From Actinoplanes teichomyceticus ATCC 31121 (GTDB lineage Bacteria; Actinomycetota; Actinomycetes; Mycobacteriales; Micromonosporaceae), in contig NZ_CP023865.1 in the NCBI RefSeq assembly GCF_003711105.1, positions 7,237,001-7,301,000 on the forward strand: a stretch of 64,000 nt of DNA, given 5' to 3'. Below the pieces are notes generated by a model. The model saw only the letters and a list, made by a program, of their open reading frames with translations. It was not told where the DNA came from and did no database searches. How positions within the stretch are numbered: position 1 is the first letter of the stretch; each line of letters begins with the position of its first letter. Positions 8,151-21,486 of the stretch are shown piece after piece. The translations under genes and the position numbers were made by a program.

Positions 8151-9620
8151 TCACAGCGCCGGCGGGGTCAGCGTGCCGACGGCGGACTCCAGCGCGCCGG
8201 CCACCCGGTACATGCGGTCGTCGGCCAGGGTCGGGGCCATGATCTGGAAGCCGACCGGCAGTCCCTCGGAGAGGCCGCACGGGACCGAGATCGCCGGGCC
8301 GCCGTACAGGTTCGTCGGGATGGTGAACAGGTCGGCCAGGTACATCTGGTACGGGTCGGAGGTGCGCGACCCGAACGGGAACGCCACGAACGGGGTGGTC
8401 GGCGAGACCAGCACGTCCACCTTCTCGAAGGCGGCCTGGAAGTCCCGGGTGATCAGGGTACGGACCTTCTGCGCCTGCCCGTAGTACGCGTCGTAGTACC
8501 CGCTGGACAGCGCGTACGTACCGAGGATGATCCGGCGCTTGACCTCGGGACCGAAGCCGGCCTCCCGGGTCAGCGACATGACCTCTTCGAGGGAGTTGCG
8601 GCCGTCGTCGCCGGCGCGCAGGCCGTACCGGACGCCGTCGAAGCGGGCCAGGTTCGACGAGCACTCGCTCGGCGCGATCAGGTAGTAGGCCGGCAGGGCG
8701 TACTGGAAGTGCGGGCAGGACACCTCGACGATCTCGGCGCCCAGCTTGACCAGCGCCTCCAGCGACTCCTTGAAGGCGGCCGCGACACCGGGCTCGGAGC
8801 CGTCCCCGGCGAACTCCTTGACCAGGCCCAGCTTGACCCCGGTCAGGTCGCCCTGCAGGCCGCGACGGGCGGCGGCGACCACGTCCGGCACCGGCTGCGG
8901 GATCGAGGTGGAGTCCCGCGGGTCGTGGCCGGCCATCACCGCGTGCAGCAGCGCGGTGTCCTCGACGGTGCGGGCGCACGGGCCGGGGGTGTCCAGCGAC
9001 GAGGAGAACGCGATCAGGCCGTACCGCGAGGTGCCGCCGTAGGTCGGCTTCGCGCCGACCGTGCCGGTGACCGCGCCCGGCTGGCGGATCGAGCCGCCGG
9101 TGTCGGTCCCGATCGCCAGGGGGGCCTCGTAGGCGGCCAGCGCGGCGGACGAGCCACCGCCCGAGCCGCCCGGGATCCGGCCCAGGTCCCACGGGTTGTT
9201 GGTGGGGCCGTACGCGCTGTACTCCGTGGAGGAGCCCATCGCGAACTCGTCCATGTTGGTCTTGCCGAGGATCGGCATACCGGCGGCCTTGAGGCGCTCG
9301 ACGATGGTCGCGTCGTACGGCGGCTTCCAGCCTTCGAGGATCTTGGACGCGGCGGTGGTCGGGATGCCCTTGGTGGCCACCACGTCCTTGACCGCGATCG
9401 GCACCCCGGCCAGCGGCCCGGTGATCTCACCGTCGTCGACCCGCTTCGCCGCGGCGAGCGCGCCCTCCCGGTCGACGTGCAGGAACGCGTGGACACGGTC
9501 CTCGACGGCGTCGATCCGGTCCAGGTGGGCGGTGGCCACCTCGACGGCGGACACCTCCCGGGTGGTGATCAGCTTGTTCAGCTCGACCGCCGACAGCCGG
9601 GTCAGGTCGCTCACGATCAT
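8151..9620 (-). CDS. gatA: Glutamyl-tRNA(Gln) amidotransferase subunit A
   Basis: A 489-residue amidase-signature protein. The Ser-cisSer-Lys triad is visible: Lys in PIAVKDVV, the cis-Ser in the [12 protein letters not shown] stretch and the nucleophile Ser within it, following the Gly-rich [17 protein letters not shown] segment. GatA hydrolyses glutamine and passes ammonia along a channel to GatB. The ATG at 9620 overlaps the gatC stop by four bases (ATGA), so the two are translationally coupled, as in most bacteria. Confidence 0.98.
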   Translation of the reverse strand: MIVSDLTRLSAVELNKLITTREVSAVEVATAHLDRIDAVEDRVHAFLHVDREGALAAAKRVDDGEITGPLAGVPIAVKDVVATKGIPTTAASKILEGWKPPYDATIVERLKAAGMPILGKTNMDEFAMGSSTEYSAYGPTNNPWDLGRIPGGSGGGSSAALAAYEAPLAIGTDTGGSIRQPGAVTGTVGAKPTYGGTSRYGLIAFSSSLDTPGPCARTVEDTALLHAVMAGHDPRDSTSIPQPVPDVVAAARRGLQGDLTGVKLGLVKEFAGDGSEPGVAAAFKESLEALVKLGAEIVEVSCPHFQYALPAYYLIAPSECSSNLARFDGVRYGLRAGDDGRNSLEEVMSLTREAGFGPEVKRRIILGTYALSSGYYDAYYGQAQKVRTLITRDFQAAFEKVDVLVSPTTPFVAFPFGSRTSDPYQMYLADLFTIPTNLYGGPAISVPCGLSEGLPVGFQIMAPTLADDRMYRVAGALESAVGTLTPPAL

Positions 9621-9916
9621 TCCTCCTCGTCCAGGATGCGCGGCACCCGGAACCGGCCCTCGTACGCATCCGGCGCGCCGGACAGCGCGGCCTCCTGCGC
9701 CAGGCTCGGCTGGGGAACGTCCTCGCGGTACACGTTGGTCAGCGGCACCGAGTGCGAGGTCGGCGGGATGTCCTCCGCGGCCACCTCACCGACCCGGGCC
9801 ACCGACTGCAGGATCACGTCGAGCTGCCCCGCGAATCGATCGAGCTCCTCCTCGGTCACGGCGAGCCGCGACAGGCGCGCCAGATGCGCTACCTCTTCGC
9901 GGGAGATGGCGGCCAT
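9617..9916 (-). CDS. gatC: Glutamyl-tRNA(Gln) amidotransferase subunit C
   Basis: A 99-residue GatC of normal length, opening [21 protein letters not shown] and including the conserved ILDEEE-like acidic end and the [17 protein letters not shown] loop that wraps the GatA-GatB interface. It has no catalytic role and stabilises the complex. The ATG at 9916 follows GAGGGGGC. It lies 44 bases downstream of the GGDEF-EAL gene on the same strand, so it may be read from an upstream promoter in part. Confidence 0.97.
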   Translation of the reverse strand: MAAISREEVAHLARLSRLAVTEEELDRFAGQLDVILQSVARVGEVAAEDIPPTSHSVPLTNVYREDVPQPSLAQEAALSGAPDAYEGRFRVPRILDEEE

Positions 9917-9960
9917 CCTGCCCCCTCAACACTTGGTGGGAATCCTTGTCCGCGCCGAGT

Positions 9961-11985
9961 CTATTTCGCCGGGATCCACGGCCCGCGCCGAACCCCGGGG
10001 CGGACCGGCCGGTACCGGCTCAGCCACTCGGCCAGTTCGGCGGCCGGCATCGGCCGGGCGTGGAACCAGCCCTGCGCGGCATGGCAGCCGGCCGCCGCGA
10101 GCAGCCGCCAGGTCACCTCGTCCTCCACCCCCTCGGCGACCGCGCGCAGGCCCAGCGCGTCGGCCAGGCCGATCACCGACCGGACGATCGCCGCGTCCCC
10201 GCGGTCGCCCGCCATGCCCAGTACGAACGACCGGTCGATCTTCACCTCGGACAGCGGCAGCCGGCGCAGGTGCTGCAACGACGAGTAACCGGTGCCGAAG
10301 TCGTCCAGGGAGATCGCCACGCCCATCCGGTCCAGCCGGGTGACGGTGTCCAGCACCCGGTGCGGGTCGGCCATCAGCGCGCTCTCGGTGATCTCCAGTT
10401 GCAGCAGGTCGGACGGCAGCTCGTAGTCACGCAGCAGCCGGCCGACCCGGTCGGCGACGTCCCCGGCGTGCAGGTCCCGGGCGCTCACGTTGACCGCGGC
10501 GCGCAGCGGCCGGCCGATCGCGCGCCACCCGGCCAGCTGCGCCACCACCTCGTCCAGCACCCGGCCGGTGAGCAGCCGCATCACCGGGGTGGGCTCGGCC
10601 ACCCGGAGCAGTTCCTGAGGCCCGACCAGGCCGCGCCGCGGGTGCCGCCAGCGCAGCAGCGCCTCCACGCCGACCACCTCGCCGGTCGCGATGGCGATCT
10701 GCGGCTGATAATAGAGCACTATCCCGTCGTCGGGCGGGTCGTGGCGCAGCGCGGCGCGCAGGTCGGCGAGCAGCGCCAGCCGGTCCGGGGAGGCGTGCGT
10801 GGCGTCCGGGCCGTGCACCGCGACGTGATCGCCACGCTGCTTCGCCTCGTACATCGCGGTCTCCGCCTCGCGCAACAGGGTGCCGCCGTCGCGGCGGCCG
10901 GACTGCAGCGCGATCCCGATCGAGGCGGTCAGCTCGACCGGGGTGCCGTCCATCGGGAACGGGCGGCTCAGCGCCTCGGCCAGGTGCGCGGCGATCCGCC
11001 GCGCCGACGCCGGCCCCTCGACCCGGGTGGCCAGCACCGCGAACTCGTCCCCGCCGAGCCGGACCACCAGGTCGTGCCGGGGCACCGCGTCGGCCAGCCG
11101 GTCGGCGACCCGGGCCAGCAGCCGGTCCCCGGCCCCGTGCCCGAGCGCGTCGTTGACCGTGCGGAACCGGTCCAGGTCCAGCAGCAGCAGGGCGCGCTGC
11201 CGGTCCGGGTTGCGCTCGGACATGCTCGACTGCAGGGCCCGCCGGTTCGGCAGGCCGGTGAGCGCGTCGACCCGGGCGGCCCGCTCCGACTCGCCCGCCC
11301 AGCGGACCATCCGGTGCACGGCGTGCAGGGCCACCAGCGACATCGGCAACAGGGCCGGGCTCACCCGGGCGACCACCAGCAGGACCGGGGCGAGCAGCAG
11401 CAGCGCGGCGGTGGCGAGCAGATCGGCGCGCTCACGCCGGCGATGCCGGGTACGCCGCTGCGACCTGCACCGCAGGACCACGGCCGCCACCGCGTAGCGG
11501 GCGGCGATCCAGGCGGCGGCCGCGGCACAGGTCAGCGCGGCGTCGCCGAGATCCGGGCGCGGGCCGAATCGCCAGGACGCCAGTCCGGCCACGATCGACG
11601 CGGCCCCGAGCCCGGCGGTGTGCTGCACCGCCAGGTGGACGGTCCGGGGCACGGTGTGCCGCATCCGTACCCCGGCGACCGTCACGGCGATCGTCTGGAC
11701 CACCAGGGCCGGGACGAAACCCCAGGCCAGCGCGATGGCGAAGGTGAAGCAGAGGGACGGCAGGATCACCCGGCTGGCCCGCCGGCCGGGCAGCGGGTGT
11801 GGCCGGACATCGGCCACGACCGCCAGGGCCGCCATGACCCAGTACGCCGGGGGCAGCGTGGCGAAATCGCTCCGGGTGGCCGCCCAGAGGGGTAGATCGA
11901 CGCCGGCCGCCAGGCTCGCGGTCACGATCAGCGCGCGGCGCCGCCGGGGGCCGGACGCGGCCGTACGCGGGCGAACGGCATCCAT
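9961..11985 (-). CDS. Membrane diguanylate cyclase/phosphodiesterase (GGDEF-EAL)
   Basis: A 674-residue cyclic-di-GMP enzyme. The first about 220 residues are hydrophobic with several membrane segments (about 20-40, 48-62, 72-95, 120-140, 160-175, 195-215) resembling a MASE-type sensor. The GGDEF domain carries an intact RLGGDEFAV near 310 and LLLDLDRFRTVND before it; a possible inhibitory RxxD site was not checked in detail. The EAL domain has VEALLRW near 440, NVSARDL, LEITESALM, DDFGTGYSSL near 563, KIDRSFV and AEGVE, all the residues expected for an active phosphodiesterase. The protein is therefore potentially bifunctional. The ATG at 11985 follows GGAGGT. It sits between ligA and gatC in an otherwise housekeeping run, possibly affecting gatCAB expression. 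Confidence 0.93.
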   Translation of the reverse strand: MDAVRPRTAASGPRRRRALIVTASLAAGVDLPLWAATRSDFATLPPAYWVMAALAVVADVRPHPLPGRRASRVILPSLCFTFAIALAWGFVPALVVQTIAVTVAGVRMRHTVPRTVHLAVQHTAGLGAASIVAGLASWRFGPRPDLGDAALTCAAAAAWIAARYAVAAVVLRCRSQRRTRHRRRERADLLATAALLLLAPVLLVVARVSPALLPMSLVALHAVHRMVRWAGESERAARVDALTGLPNRRALQSSMSERNPDRQRALLLLDLDRFRTVNDALGHGAGDRLLARVADRLADAVPRHDLVVRLGGDEFAVLATRVEGPASARRIAAHLAEALSRPFPMDGTPVELTASIGIALQSGRRDGGTLLREAETAMYEAKQRGDHVAVHGPDATHASPDRLALLADLRAALRHDPPDDGIVLYYQPQIAIATGEVVGVEALLRWRHPRRGLVGPQELLRVAEPTPVMRLLTGRVLDEVVAQLAGWRAIGRPLRAAVNVSARDLHAGDVADRVGRLLRDYELPSDLLQLEITESALMADPHRVLDTVTRLDRMGVAISLDDFGTGYSSLQHLRRLPLSEVKIDRSFVLGMAGDRGDAAIVRSVIGLADALGLRAVAEGVEDEVTWRLLAAAGCHAAQGWFHARPMPAAELAEWLSRYRPVRPGVRRGPWIPAK

Positions 11986-12251
11986 GCGACCTCCACGATG
12001 GCTTGATCACCGATCGCCTACACCATAGATCCACATGGTGCGTTCGCCGCAAAAGTTCTTACCCGTTATCAAATCGGCATAGGCCATCAAACACACAATT
12101 CACCCACCGGCGTGACGACGTGCCCGTAACCAGGCCCCGCCGCCGGCCGGCCGTCGGACGACCCGGACCCGGCTCGGCTCCCGAGCGGTCCGCGGGTAAT
12201 GGTCCAGCCGGGCGCGGCGAAGCGGCCGGGGCCGCTTCGCCGCGGAACCGG
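11986..12251. promoter_or_regulatory. Intergenic region upstream of the GGDEF-EAL gene
   Basis: This 266-base gap contains an unusually AT-rich stretch (about 12040-12110) that probably holds the GGDEF-EAL promoter on the minus strand. An inverted repeat CACCAT-8-ATGGTG lies at 12021-12040, 36 bases upstream of that gene. No clear -35/-10 pair was identified. Confidence 0.35.
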
Positions 12252-15710
<3,459 letters not shown>

Positions 15711-15718
<8 letters not shown>

Positions 15719-16799
15719 GGGCGGCCGCCCGGGTGCCGGCGGTGATGGTGGCCGAGCCGAGCACGATGTCGCCACCGGCGTCCGGCCGGTACGCGACGAC
15801 GGCCTGCCCGGCGGCGACCCCGCGGGCCGGGGTCTTCAGCCGGGCCACCAGCGAGTCCCCGGTGACCGTGACCGCGGCCGGGACCACCTCGCCGTGTGCC
15901 CTCAGCTGCACCTCGCAGTCGAGCTCGGCGGACGCGTCGTGCCAGATCGGGCGGGTCGCGGTGACCACGTCCACCTCGAGGTCCTCGCGCGGGCCGACGG
16001 TCACCGTGTTGGACACCGGAGTGATCGACAGCACGTAGCGCGGACGGCCGTCCGGCGCCGGAACCCGCAGGTTGAGGCCCTTGCGCTGGCCGATCGTGAA
16101 CCCGTAGGCGCCGTTGTGGGTGCCGAGTTTCTCCCCGGTGCGCCCGTCCACGATGTCGCCGGGCGCCGCACCCAGCCGGCTCTGGAGAAAGCCGCGGGTG
16201 TCGCCGTCGGCGATGAAGCAGATGTCGTGCGAGTCCGGCTTGTCGGCGACGGCCAGCCCGCGCGCCGCCGCCTCCGCGCGGACCTGCTCCTTGGTCGAGT
16301 CGCCGAGCGGGAACACCGCCCGGGCCAGCTGCTCGCCGGTCAGCACGGCCAGCACGTACGACTGGTCCTTGGCCAGGTCGACGCTGCGGCGCAGCAGAGC
16401 GTCGGCCCCGAGCCGGGCGTGGTGCCCGGTCACCACCGCGTCGAAGCCCAGCGCCACCGCCCGGTCCAGCACCGCCGCGAACTTGATCTTCTCGTTGCAG
16501 CGCAGGCACGGGTTCGGCGTACGACCCGCGGCGTACTCCTCGACGAAGTCGTCGACCACCCCGGCGTGGAACTCGTCGGCCATGTCCCACACGTAGAACG
16601 GGATGCCGATCACGTCGGCGGCCCGCCGCGCGTCCCGCGAATCCTCCAGCGTGCAGCAGCCGCGCGCGCCGGTCCGGTACGTCTGGGGGTTACGCGCCAG
16701 CGCCAGGTGCACCCCGGTGACGTCGTGCCCGGCGTCCTTGGCGCGGGCCGCGGCGACCGCGGAGTCGACGCCGCCGGACATGGCCGCAAGAACTCGCAT
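15711..16799 (-). CDS. mnmA: tRNA-specific 2-thiouridylase MnmA
   Basis: A 362-residue MnmA of normal length. The PP-loop SGGVDS lies at residues 8-13, the first catalytic Cys in NPCLRCNEK and the second in [10 protein letters not shown]. The central domain has [13 protein letters not shown] and the C-terminal barrel is complete. The enzyme adenylates U34 of Lys, Glu and Gln tRNAs and inserts sulfur from a cysteine desulfurase persulfide to give s2U. It starts nine bases after the stop of the adjacent cysteine desulfurase, the likely sulfur donor. Confidence 0.97.
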
Positions 16800-16808
16800 G
16801 GCTCCAGC

Positions 16809-17984
16809 CTATCTGGGGCTCTTCCACGCCCCGGCCCGGCGGGCGCGCTCCACCGCGCCGGGCAGCGCGGCCAGCAACGCGTCCAGGTCCGCCTCGGTGC
16901 TGTCGTGCCCGAGCGAGAACCGCAGCGACGAGCGGGCCCGGGCGTCGTCCGCGCCCATCGCCAGCAGCACGTGGCTGGGCTGCGCCACCCCGGCCGAGCA
17001 CGCCGAGCCGGTCGAGCAGTAGATCCCCTGCGCGTCCAGGAGCAGCAGCAGCGCGTCACCCTCGCAGCCGGGGAAGGAGAAGTGCGCGTTGCCGGGCAGC
17101 CGGCGCTCGGCGTCACCGTTGTAGATCGCGTCCGGGACCGCGGCCAGCACCCGCCGGACCAGCTCGTCACGCAGGGCGGCGACCCGGTCCGCGTACTCCA
17201 GCCGGGCCCGCACGGTCGCCTCCACGGCCACCGCGAACGCCACCACGCCCGGGGTGTCCAGCGTGCCGGAGCGTACGTCCCGCTCCTGCCCGCCGCCGTG
17301 CAGCAGCGGCGTGCAGCTCACGTCACGGCCCAGCACCAGCGCGCCGGCACCGACCGGCCCGCCCAGCTTGTGCCCGGTCAGGGTGAGCGCGGCCACCCCG
17401 CTGGCGGCGAAGTCCACCGGCACCTGCCCGACCGCCTGGACCGCGTCGGTGTGGAACGGGATGCCCGCGGTGGCCGCGACCGCCGCCAGCTCGGGCACCG
17501 GCTGGACCGTGCCGACCTCGTTGTTGGCCCACTGCACGCTCACCACCGCGATCTCGTCGCCGTGCGAGCGCACCAGCTCGGCGAACACGTCCGGGTCCAC
17601 CCGGCCGTCGCCGTCCACCGGCAGCAGGGTCACCTCGGCGCCCTCGTGCGTGCCGAGCCAGTCCACCGCGTCCAGCACCGCGTGGTGCTCGACCGCCGAG
17701 GCCACCACCCGCCGCCGCCCCGGCTCGGCATCCCGCCGCGCCCAGAAGACACCCTTGGTGGCCAGGTTGTCCGCCTCGGTCCCGCCGCCCGTGAAGATCA
17801 CCTCGGAGGGCCGGGCCCCGATCACCGCCGCGATCCGCTCCCGGGACTCCTCGACCATCCGCCGGGCGCCACGTCCGGCCGCGTGCAGGGAGGACGGATT
17901 GCCGATCTCCCGCGCCGCGGCCACGTAGGCGTCCAGCGCGGCGGGGAGCATCGGCGTGGTCGCCGCATGATCGAGGTAGGCCAT
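16809..17984 (-). CDS. Cysteine desulfurase (IscS/NifS-type, class V aminotransferase)
   Basis: A 391-residue PLP enzyme opening [16 protein letters not shown]. The PLP-binding Lys is in LTGHKLGGP, the PLP-contacting His in EHHAVLDAV, and the sulfur-carrying Cys in [11 protein letters not shown]. It removes sulfur from cysteine to leave a persulfide for thio-modification and Fe-S assembly. The mnmA gene nine bases downstream points to tRNA thiolation as its main role. The ATG at 17984 follows a purine-rich GAGTGGGAAAA; a longer open frame upstream runs into non-coding sequence. It is the first gene of the housekeeping run, so its promoter should lie just above 17984. Confidence 0.96.
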   Translation of the reverse strand: MAYLDHAATTPMLPAALDAYVAAAREIGNPSSLHAAGRGARRMVEESRERIAAVIGARPSEVIFTGGGTEADNLATKGVFWARRDAEPGRRRVVASAVEHHAVLDAVDWLGTHEGAEVTLLPVDGDGRVDPDVFAELVRSHGDEIAVVSVQWANNEVGTVQPVPELAAVAATAGIPFHTDAVQAVGQVPVDFAASGVAALTLTGHKLGGPVGAGALVLGRDVSCTPLLHGGGQERDVRSGTLDTPGVVAFAVAVEATVRARLEYADRVAALRDELVRRVLAAVPDAIYNGDAERRLPGNAHFSFPGCEGDALLLLLDAQGIYCSTGSACSAGVAQPSHVLLAMGADDARARSSLRFSLGHDSTEADLDALLAALPGAVERARRAGAWKSPR

Positions 17985-18900
17985 TTTTCCCACTCTAGAA
18001 CCTGCTCCCGGGAAACTTGCCGGGCCAGTCGCCGGTCGATGGCTCGAACCGCCACCTACCACCCCACACCCGTCATCCCTGGCCCGCCGCTCCTCGGCCC
18101 TCGGCCGTCGCCCCTCGCCGCTCGCCCGTCCAAGATCACAGGTCGAGACCACATCCAAGATCAAAAGCTTGATGTCGTAGGTCCGCGGGGGTACAGACCG
18201 CCGCTCCCGCCGAGGGCCCCTGCGGGCTCCGCTGGCCGCCGGGGCGTCCAGAACGCGAAGCCCTCCGGGGCTACGCCCGTGGGTGGTCCCGGCCACCCCA
18301 AACATCCCCGCACCAGCCCGACATGCGCCCCGCCGCCTCCGCAACCCCGCCCACCGGGCCCCGCCAGGCAGCAATCCGACCCACGGGCCCGCCACCCCGC
18401 CGATCCCACCCACGGGCCCTCGCCACCCCGGGTAGCACCACCGCCGTGGGCCCGCATGGCCATCCGGCGCCCATGACCACCATCAGCACCAGCCGGAAAC
18501 GGCCGGCTGGGGCTCAGTGCAGCCATCCCGACGCAAAATCGCCACCAACACCAGCCCGTGCAGCCAGCCGGGGCTCAGCGTGGGTATCGCGCGCCGATGA
18601 CCGCCGTCGGCCCCAGCCGGGTGCGCCGGCTGGGGCTGGGGGTGGTTATCCGCGCTGACGGGGCCGCGGCCGGGGGTGGTGGGGGTCAGTCCGGCGAGAC
18701 GGCCACGTTCAGCGCCGGTCGCGTGAGTTGCGGTGAGCCTGCTGGGGTGGGCCGCGGGCGGGGCACGCAACCGGCGTGGGGCGCGCAACCGGCGTGGGGC
18801 GCGCAACCGGCCCGGGGCGGGAACCGTGTCGTGCGGGAATGCACGGGGCTCGGCGGGAAGCCTGCGGGCGGGGCCCCACCGGTCGTACCGGGAAAAGGGG
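17985..18900. other. Gene-free region of about 0.9 kb
   Basis: No open frame here has a credible start, homology or codon pattern. Visible structure: an AT-richer island at 18125-18185 with two copies of tccaagatca at 18129-18138 and 18154-18163 (25 bases apart) and a TCAAAAGCTTGA run after the second; then a low-complexity C-rich tract (18300-18440), two patches rich in CCAGCCGG/CCGGCTGG (18485-18645), and an 18-bp triplet repeat at 18766-18819. The promoter of the cysteine desulfurase gene must lie near its left end. Confidence 0.5.
18766..18819. repeat. 18-bp tandem repeat, three copies
   Basis: The unit cgcaaccggcgtggggcg starts at 18766, 18784 and 18802; the third copy is altered at its end. 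It lies in the gene-free region downstream of etfA. Confidence 0.65.
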
Positions 18901-18928
18901 ACGGCCCGGCGGTCCCCCGCCGGGCCGT
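18901..18928 (-). terminator. Intrinsic terminator of etfB-etfA
   Basis: ACGGCCCGGCGG and CCGCCGGGCCGT pair perfectly over 12 bp with a TCCC loop, 13 bases beyond the etfA stop. On the minus strand it is followed by CCCCTTTTCCC, a short T run. Confidence 0.85.
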
Positions 18929-18941
18929 GACCGCGCAGGGG

Positions 18942-19892
18942 TTACTTGCGCTTGCGGATCTCGTCCGCCGCCTGCGGGACGATCTTGAAGAGGTCGCCGA
19001 CGACACCGAAGTCGGCGAGCTCGAAGATCGGCGCCTCGGCGTCCTTGTTCACCGCGACGATGGTCTTCGAGGTCTGCATGCCGGCCCGGTGCTGGATCGC
19101 GCCGGAGATGCCCAGCGCGACGTAGAGCTGCGGGGAGACGGTCTTGCCGGTCTGTCCGACCTGGAACTGGTGCGGGTAGTAACCGGAGTCGACCGCGGCA
19201 CGGGAGGCGCCGACCGCGCCGCCGAGCAGGTCGGCGAGCTCCTCGACCAGCTTGAAGTTGTCGGCGTTGCCGACGCCGCGGCCGCCGGAGACGACGATCG
19301 AGGCCTCGGTGAGCTCGGGGCGGGAGCCCTTCTGCTCGGCGACCCGCTCGACGACCTTGGCCAGCTTGTCCTTCTCGGACACCGCGACGGTCAGCTGCTC
19401 GACCGACGGCGACGCGGGTGCGGGCGCCGGGGTGGTCGAGTTCGGCCGGATGGTGACGATCGGCAGGCCCTTGGTGACCTTGGACTTGACGATCGTGGAA
19501 CCGGCGAAGACGACCTGGGTGGCGGTGCCGTCGGCGGCCACCTCGACCGCGTCGGTCAGCAGGCCGTTGTCCAGCTTGACCGCCAGGCGGCCGGCGATCT
19601 CCTTGCCCTCCTGGGTGGAGCCGAGCAGCACGGCGGCCGGCTGCACCCGCTGGACCAGCTCGGCCACGACGGTGGCCTTCGGCGCGACCAGGTAGCCCTC
19701 GACGTCGTCACCGGACGCCGCGTAGATCTTCTCGGCGCCGAATTCGGCCAGCTTGTCGGTGAACTGCGCGGCATCGCCGAACACCACCGCGGACGGCGAG
19801 CCCAGGGTGCGGGCGATGGTCAGCATCTCCAGCGTGACCTTCTTGACGCCGGCGGCCTGCGAGGCCTCGACGACGACCAGTACCTCAGCCAT
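18942..19892 (-). CDS. etfA: Electron transfer flavoprotein alpha subunit
   Basis: A 316-residue EtfA of usual length. The N-terminal domain opens [18 protein letters not shown], and the C-terminal FAD domain carries the signature [44 protein letters not shown] and [18 protein letters not shown]. With EtfB it carries electrons from acyl-CoA dehydrogenases to the quinone pool. The ATG at 19892 follows GAGGATGAGGGAC; an in-frame ATG nine bases upstream lies too close to the GGAGAGG. It is 20 bases downstream of etfB and co-transcribed with it. Confidence 0.96.
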   Translation of the reverse strand: MAEVLVVVEASQAAGVKKVTLEMLTIARTLGSPSAVVFGDAAQFTDKLAEFGAEKIYAASGDDVEGYLVAPKATVVAELVQRVQPAAVLLGSTQEGKEIAGRLAVKLDNGLLTDAVEVAADGTATQVVFAGSTIVKSKVTKGLPIVTIRPNSTTPAPAPASPSVEQLTVAVSEKDKLAKVVERVAEQKGSRPELTEASIVVSGGRGVGNADNFKLVEELADLLGGAVGASRAAVDSGYYPHQFQVGQTGKTVSPQLYVALGISGAIQHRAGMQTSKTIVAVNKDAEAPIFELADFGVVGDLFKIVPQAADEIRKRK

Positions 19893-19912
19893 GTCCCTCA
19901 TCCTCTCCGGGC

Positions 19913-20692
19913 TCAGACGAACTTCTCGGTGGCGAGGTACGCGACGAGCTGCTCGCCACCGTTGCCCTCGTCGACGACCTTGGCGCCGCCGGTGCGCGGC
20001 GGGCGCTTCGACCACTCCAGCACGCTGCTGGTGGCCCCGGCGAAGCCGACCTCGTCGCCGGCGACACCGAGGTCGCTCAGGGAGAGGCTCTGCAGCGGCT
20101 TCTTCTTGGCGGCCATGATGCCCTTGAAGGACGGGTACCGCGGCTCGTTGATGGTGTCCCAGACGCTGACGACGGCCGGCGTGGCGGCGGTGACCACCTC
20201 GTAGCCCTCGTCGGTCTGCCGCTCGATGGTCAGCTGGGAGCCGTCCACGGTGAGCTTGCGCGCGCCGGTCAGCGCGGCCACGCCCAGCCGCTCGGCCAGC
20301 ATGTGCGGGATGACCTGGACCCGGCCGTCGGTCGACTCGGCGCCGCACAGGATCAGGTCGGCGTTCAGCTGGGCGAGGGCGGCGGCGAGCACCTTGGAGG
20401 TGGCCACCGCGCAGGAGCCGTGCAGCGCGTCGTCCTGCACGTGGACGGCCTTGTCCGGACCCATGGAGAGCGCCTTGCGGATCGACTCGGTCGCGCCGGC
20501 CGGGCCCACCGTCAGCACGGTCACCTCGCCACCGTGCGCTTCCTTGATCTTCAACGCCTCCTCGATGGCGTACTCGTCCATCTCGTTGATGACGTTGCTC
20601 GCCGAGCCCCGCTCGACGGTGTTGTCGCTTGCGCTCAGGGTGCGCTCGGCACCGGAGTCGGGCACCTGCTTCACCAGTACGACGATGTTCAT
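19913..20692 (-). CDS. etfB: Electron transfer flavoprotein beta subunit
   Basis: A 259-residue EtfB. It begins MNIVVLVKQVPDSG, a near-universal start for the family, and includes NEMDEYAIEEALKIKE, the AMP-binding region around CGAESTDGRVQVIPHMLAERLG, and the recognition-loop end (GIMAAKKKPL) that docks on acyl-CoA dehydrogenases. The ATG at 20692 follows AGGAG. It is the first gene of etfB-etfA; acyl-CoA functions elsewhere in the window (enoyl-CoA hydratase, thiolase, IcmA) fit its role. Confidence 0.96.
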   Translation of the reverse strand: MNIVVLVKQVPDSGAERTLSASDNTVERGSASNVINEMDEYAIEEALKIKEAHGGEVTVLTVGPAGATESIRKALSMGPDKAVHVQDDALHGSCAVATSKVLAAALAQLNADLILCGAESTDGRVQVIPHMLAERLGVAALTGARKLTVDGSQLTIERQTDEGYEVVTAATPAVVSVWDTINEPRYPSFKGIMAAKKKPLQSLSLSDLGVAGDEVGFAGATSSVLEWSKRPPRTGGAKVVDEGNGGEQLVAYLATEKFV

Positions 20693-20885
20693 CGCGCTCC
20701 TACGACCCTCCTGTATTGAACGCACCGTTGCGATCGGCCATCCGTGCCGGCCGGAAGACCCCCGGGCGGCGGGACATGCGGCAAGGTTACCCGCCAGTAG
20801 CTTTGCTGGTGCCGGCACCCAGAGTGACACACCTCACCCACGAGACGATCTCGATCGCTAGCATGGCCAAGAGGAGGTGTCTGAC
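20693..20885. promoter_or_regulatory. Divergent promoter region of etfBA and the small Cys protein gene
   Basis: This 193-base gap should hold two back-to-back promoters. TAGCAT at 20859-20864 could be a -10 for the plus-strand gene, but no matching -35 is seen. Confidence 0.3.
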
Positions 20886-21092
20886 ATGTCCGGCCAAAAC
20901 GCAGCACTGTTGGACGGTACGAACCTGCCCGCCCTTCATCCTCTCGCAGAGCGCGGGAGCACCGCTCCGCAGCCCCACGGCCGCTCCGGCCCCGACTCGC
21001 CGTGGTGCCGCTGCGGCCGCCCGCGCGAGGCCTGCGTGAGTGACGAAGTACGCAATCTCTGGCTCCACCTTCTTGACCCGATCGGTCAATAA
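20886..21092 (+). CDS. Small Cys-containing hypothetical protein
   Basis: A 68-residue soluble protein with a polar first half and a CRCGRPREAC cluster near residues 43-52 that could bind metal, ending NLWLHLLDPIGQ. The ATG at 20886 sits eight bases after a very strong AGGAGG, which is the main reason to believe it is translated; an in-frame GTG at 20877 directly abuts that site. It is the first of four plus-strand genes and ends eight bases before the DUF202 gene. The family is not recognised. Confidence 0.6.
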   Translation: MSGQNAALLDGTNLPALHPLAERGSTAPQPHGRSGPDSPWCRCGRPREACVSDEVRNLWLHLLDPIGQ

Positions 21093-21099
21093 TCAGCGG

Positions 21100-21486
21100 G
21101 TGTTCGGCGGCCTGCTCCAGTGGTTCGACCCGGAAAGCGCCCATACCGAGGGCACCACTCCGGACTACCGGTTCTCCCTGGCGAACGAACGGACCTTCCT
21201 GGCCTGGATCCGCACCGGACTCGCGCTGATCGCCGGCGGCCTGGCCTGCGCCCAGTTCCTGCCACCACTGCCGATCGCCCGGCTCCGCGAGATCATCGCC
21301 ATCGCGCTGCTGGTGCTCGGCGGGCTCGTCGCGCTCCGGGCCGTCGATCACTGGGCGCGCGCCGAGCGGGCCATGCGGCTCGGCGTCGACCTGCCCCGCT
21401 CCCGCTTCCCGGCGGTGCTGGCCATCACCGTGGCGATCGGCGCGGTGGTGCTGGTCGGCACCGTGCTCCACCGGGTCCTCGCCTGA
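21100..21486 (+). CDS. DUF202/YidH-family membrane protein
   Basis: A 128-residue protein with the DUF202 signature DYRFSLANERTFLAWIRTGLALIAGG, followed by three hydrophobic helices (about residues 37-55, 62-80 and 105-124). Family members are small inner-membrane proteins of unknown function, often in pairs. The GTG at 21100 gives the normal 20-residue lead before the signature; GTG 21040 would extend it into the preceding gene. No ribosome-binding site precedes it, so translation may be coupled to the upstream gene that ends at 21092. Confidence 0.8.
   Translation: MFGGLLQWFDPESAHTEGTTPDYRFSLANERTFLAWIRTGLALIAGGLACAQFLPPLPIARLREIIAIALLVLGGLVALRAVDHWARAERAMRLGVDLPRSRFPAVLAITVAIGAVVLVGTVLHRVLA

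Noticed and set aside
18161..18526. Minus-strand frame of 121 codons in the 18-kb gene-free region
   Set aside because: Gly/Arg-rich without homology or ribosome-binding site and overlapping low-complexity sequence.
21040..21099. Earlier GTG start for the DUF202 gene
   Set aside because: It would overlap the preceding small gene and add a 20-residue segment the family does not have.
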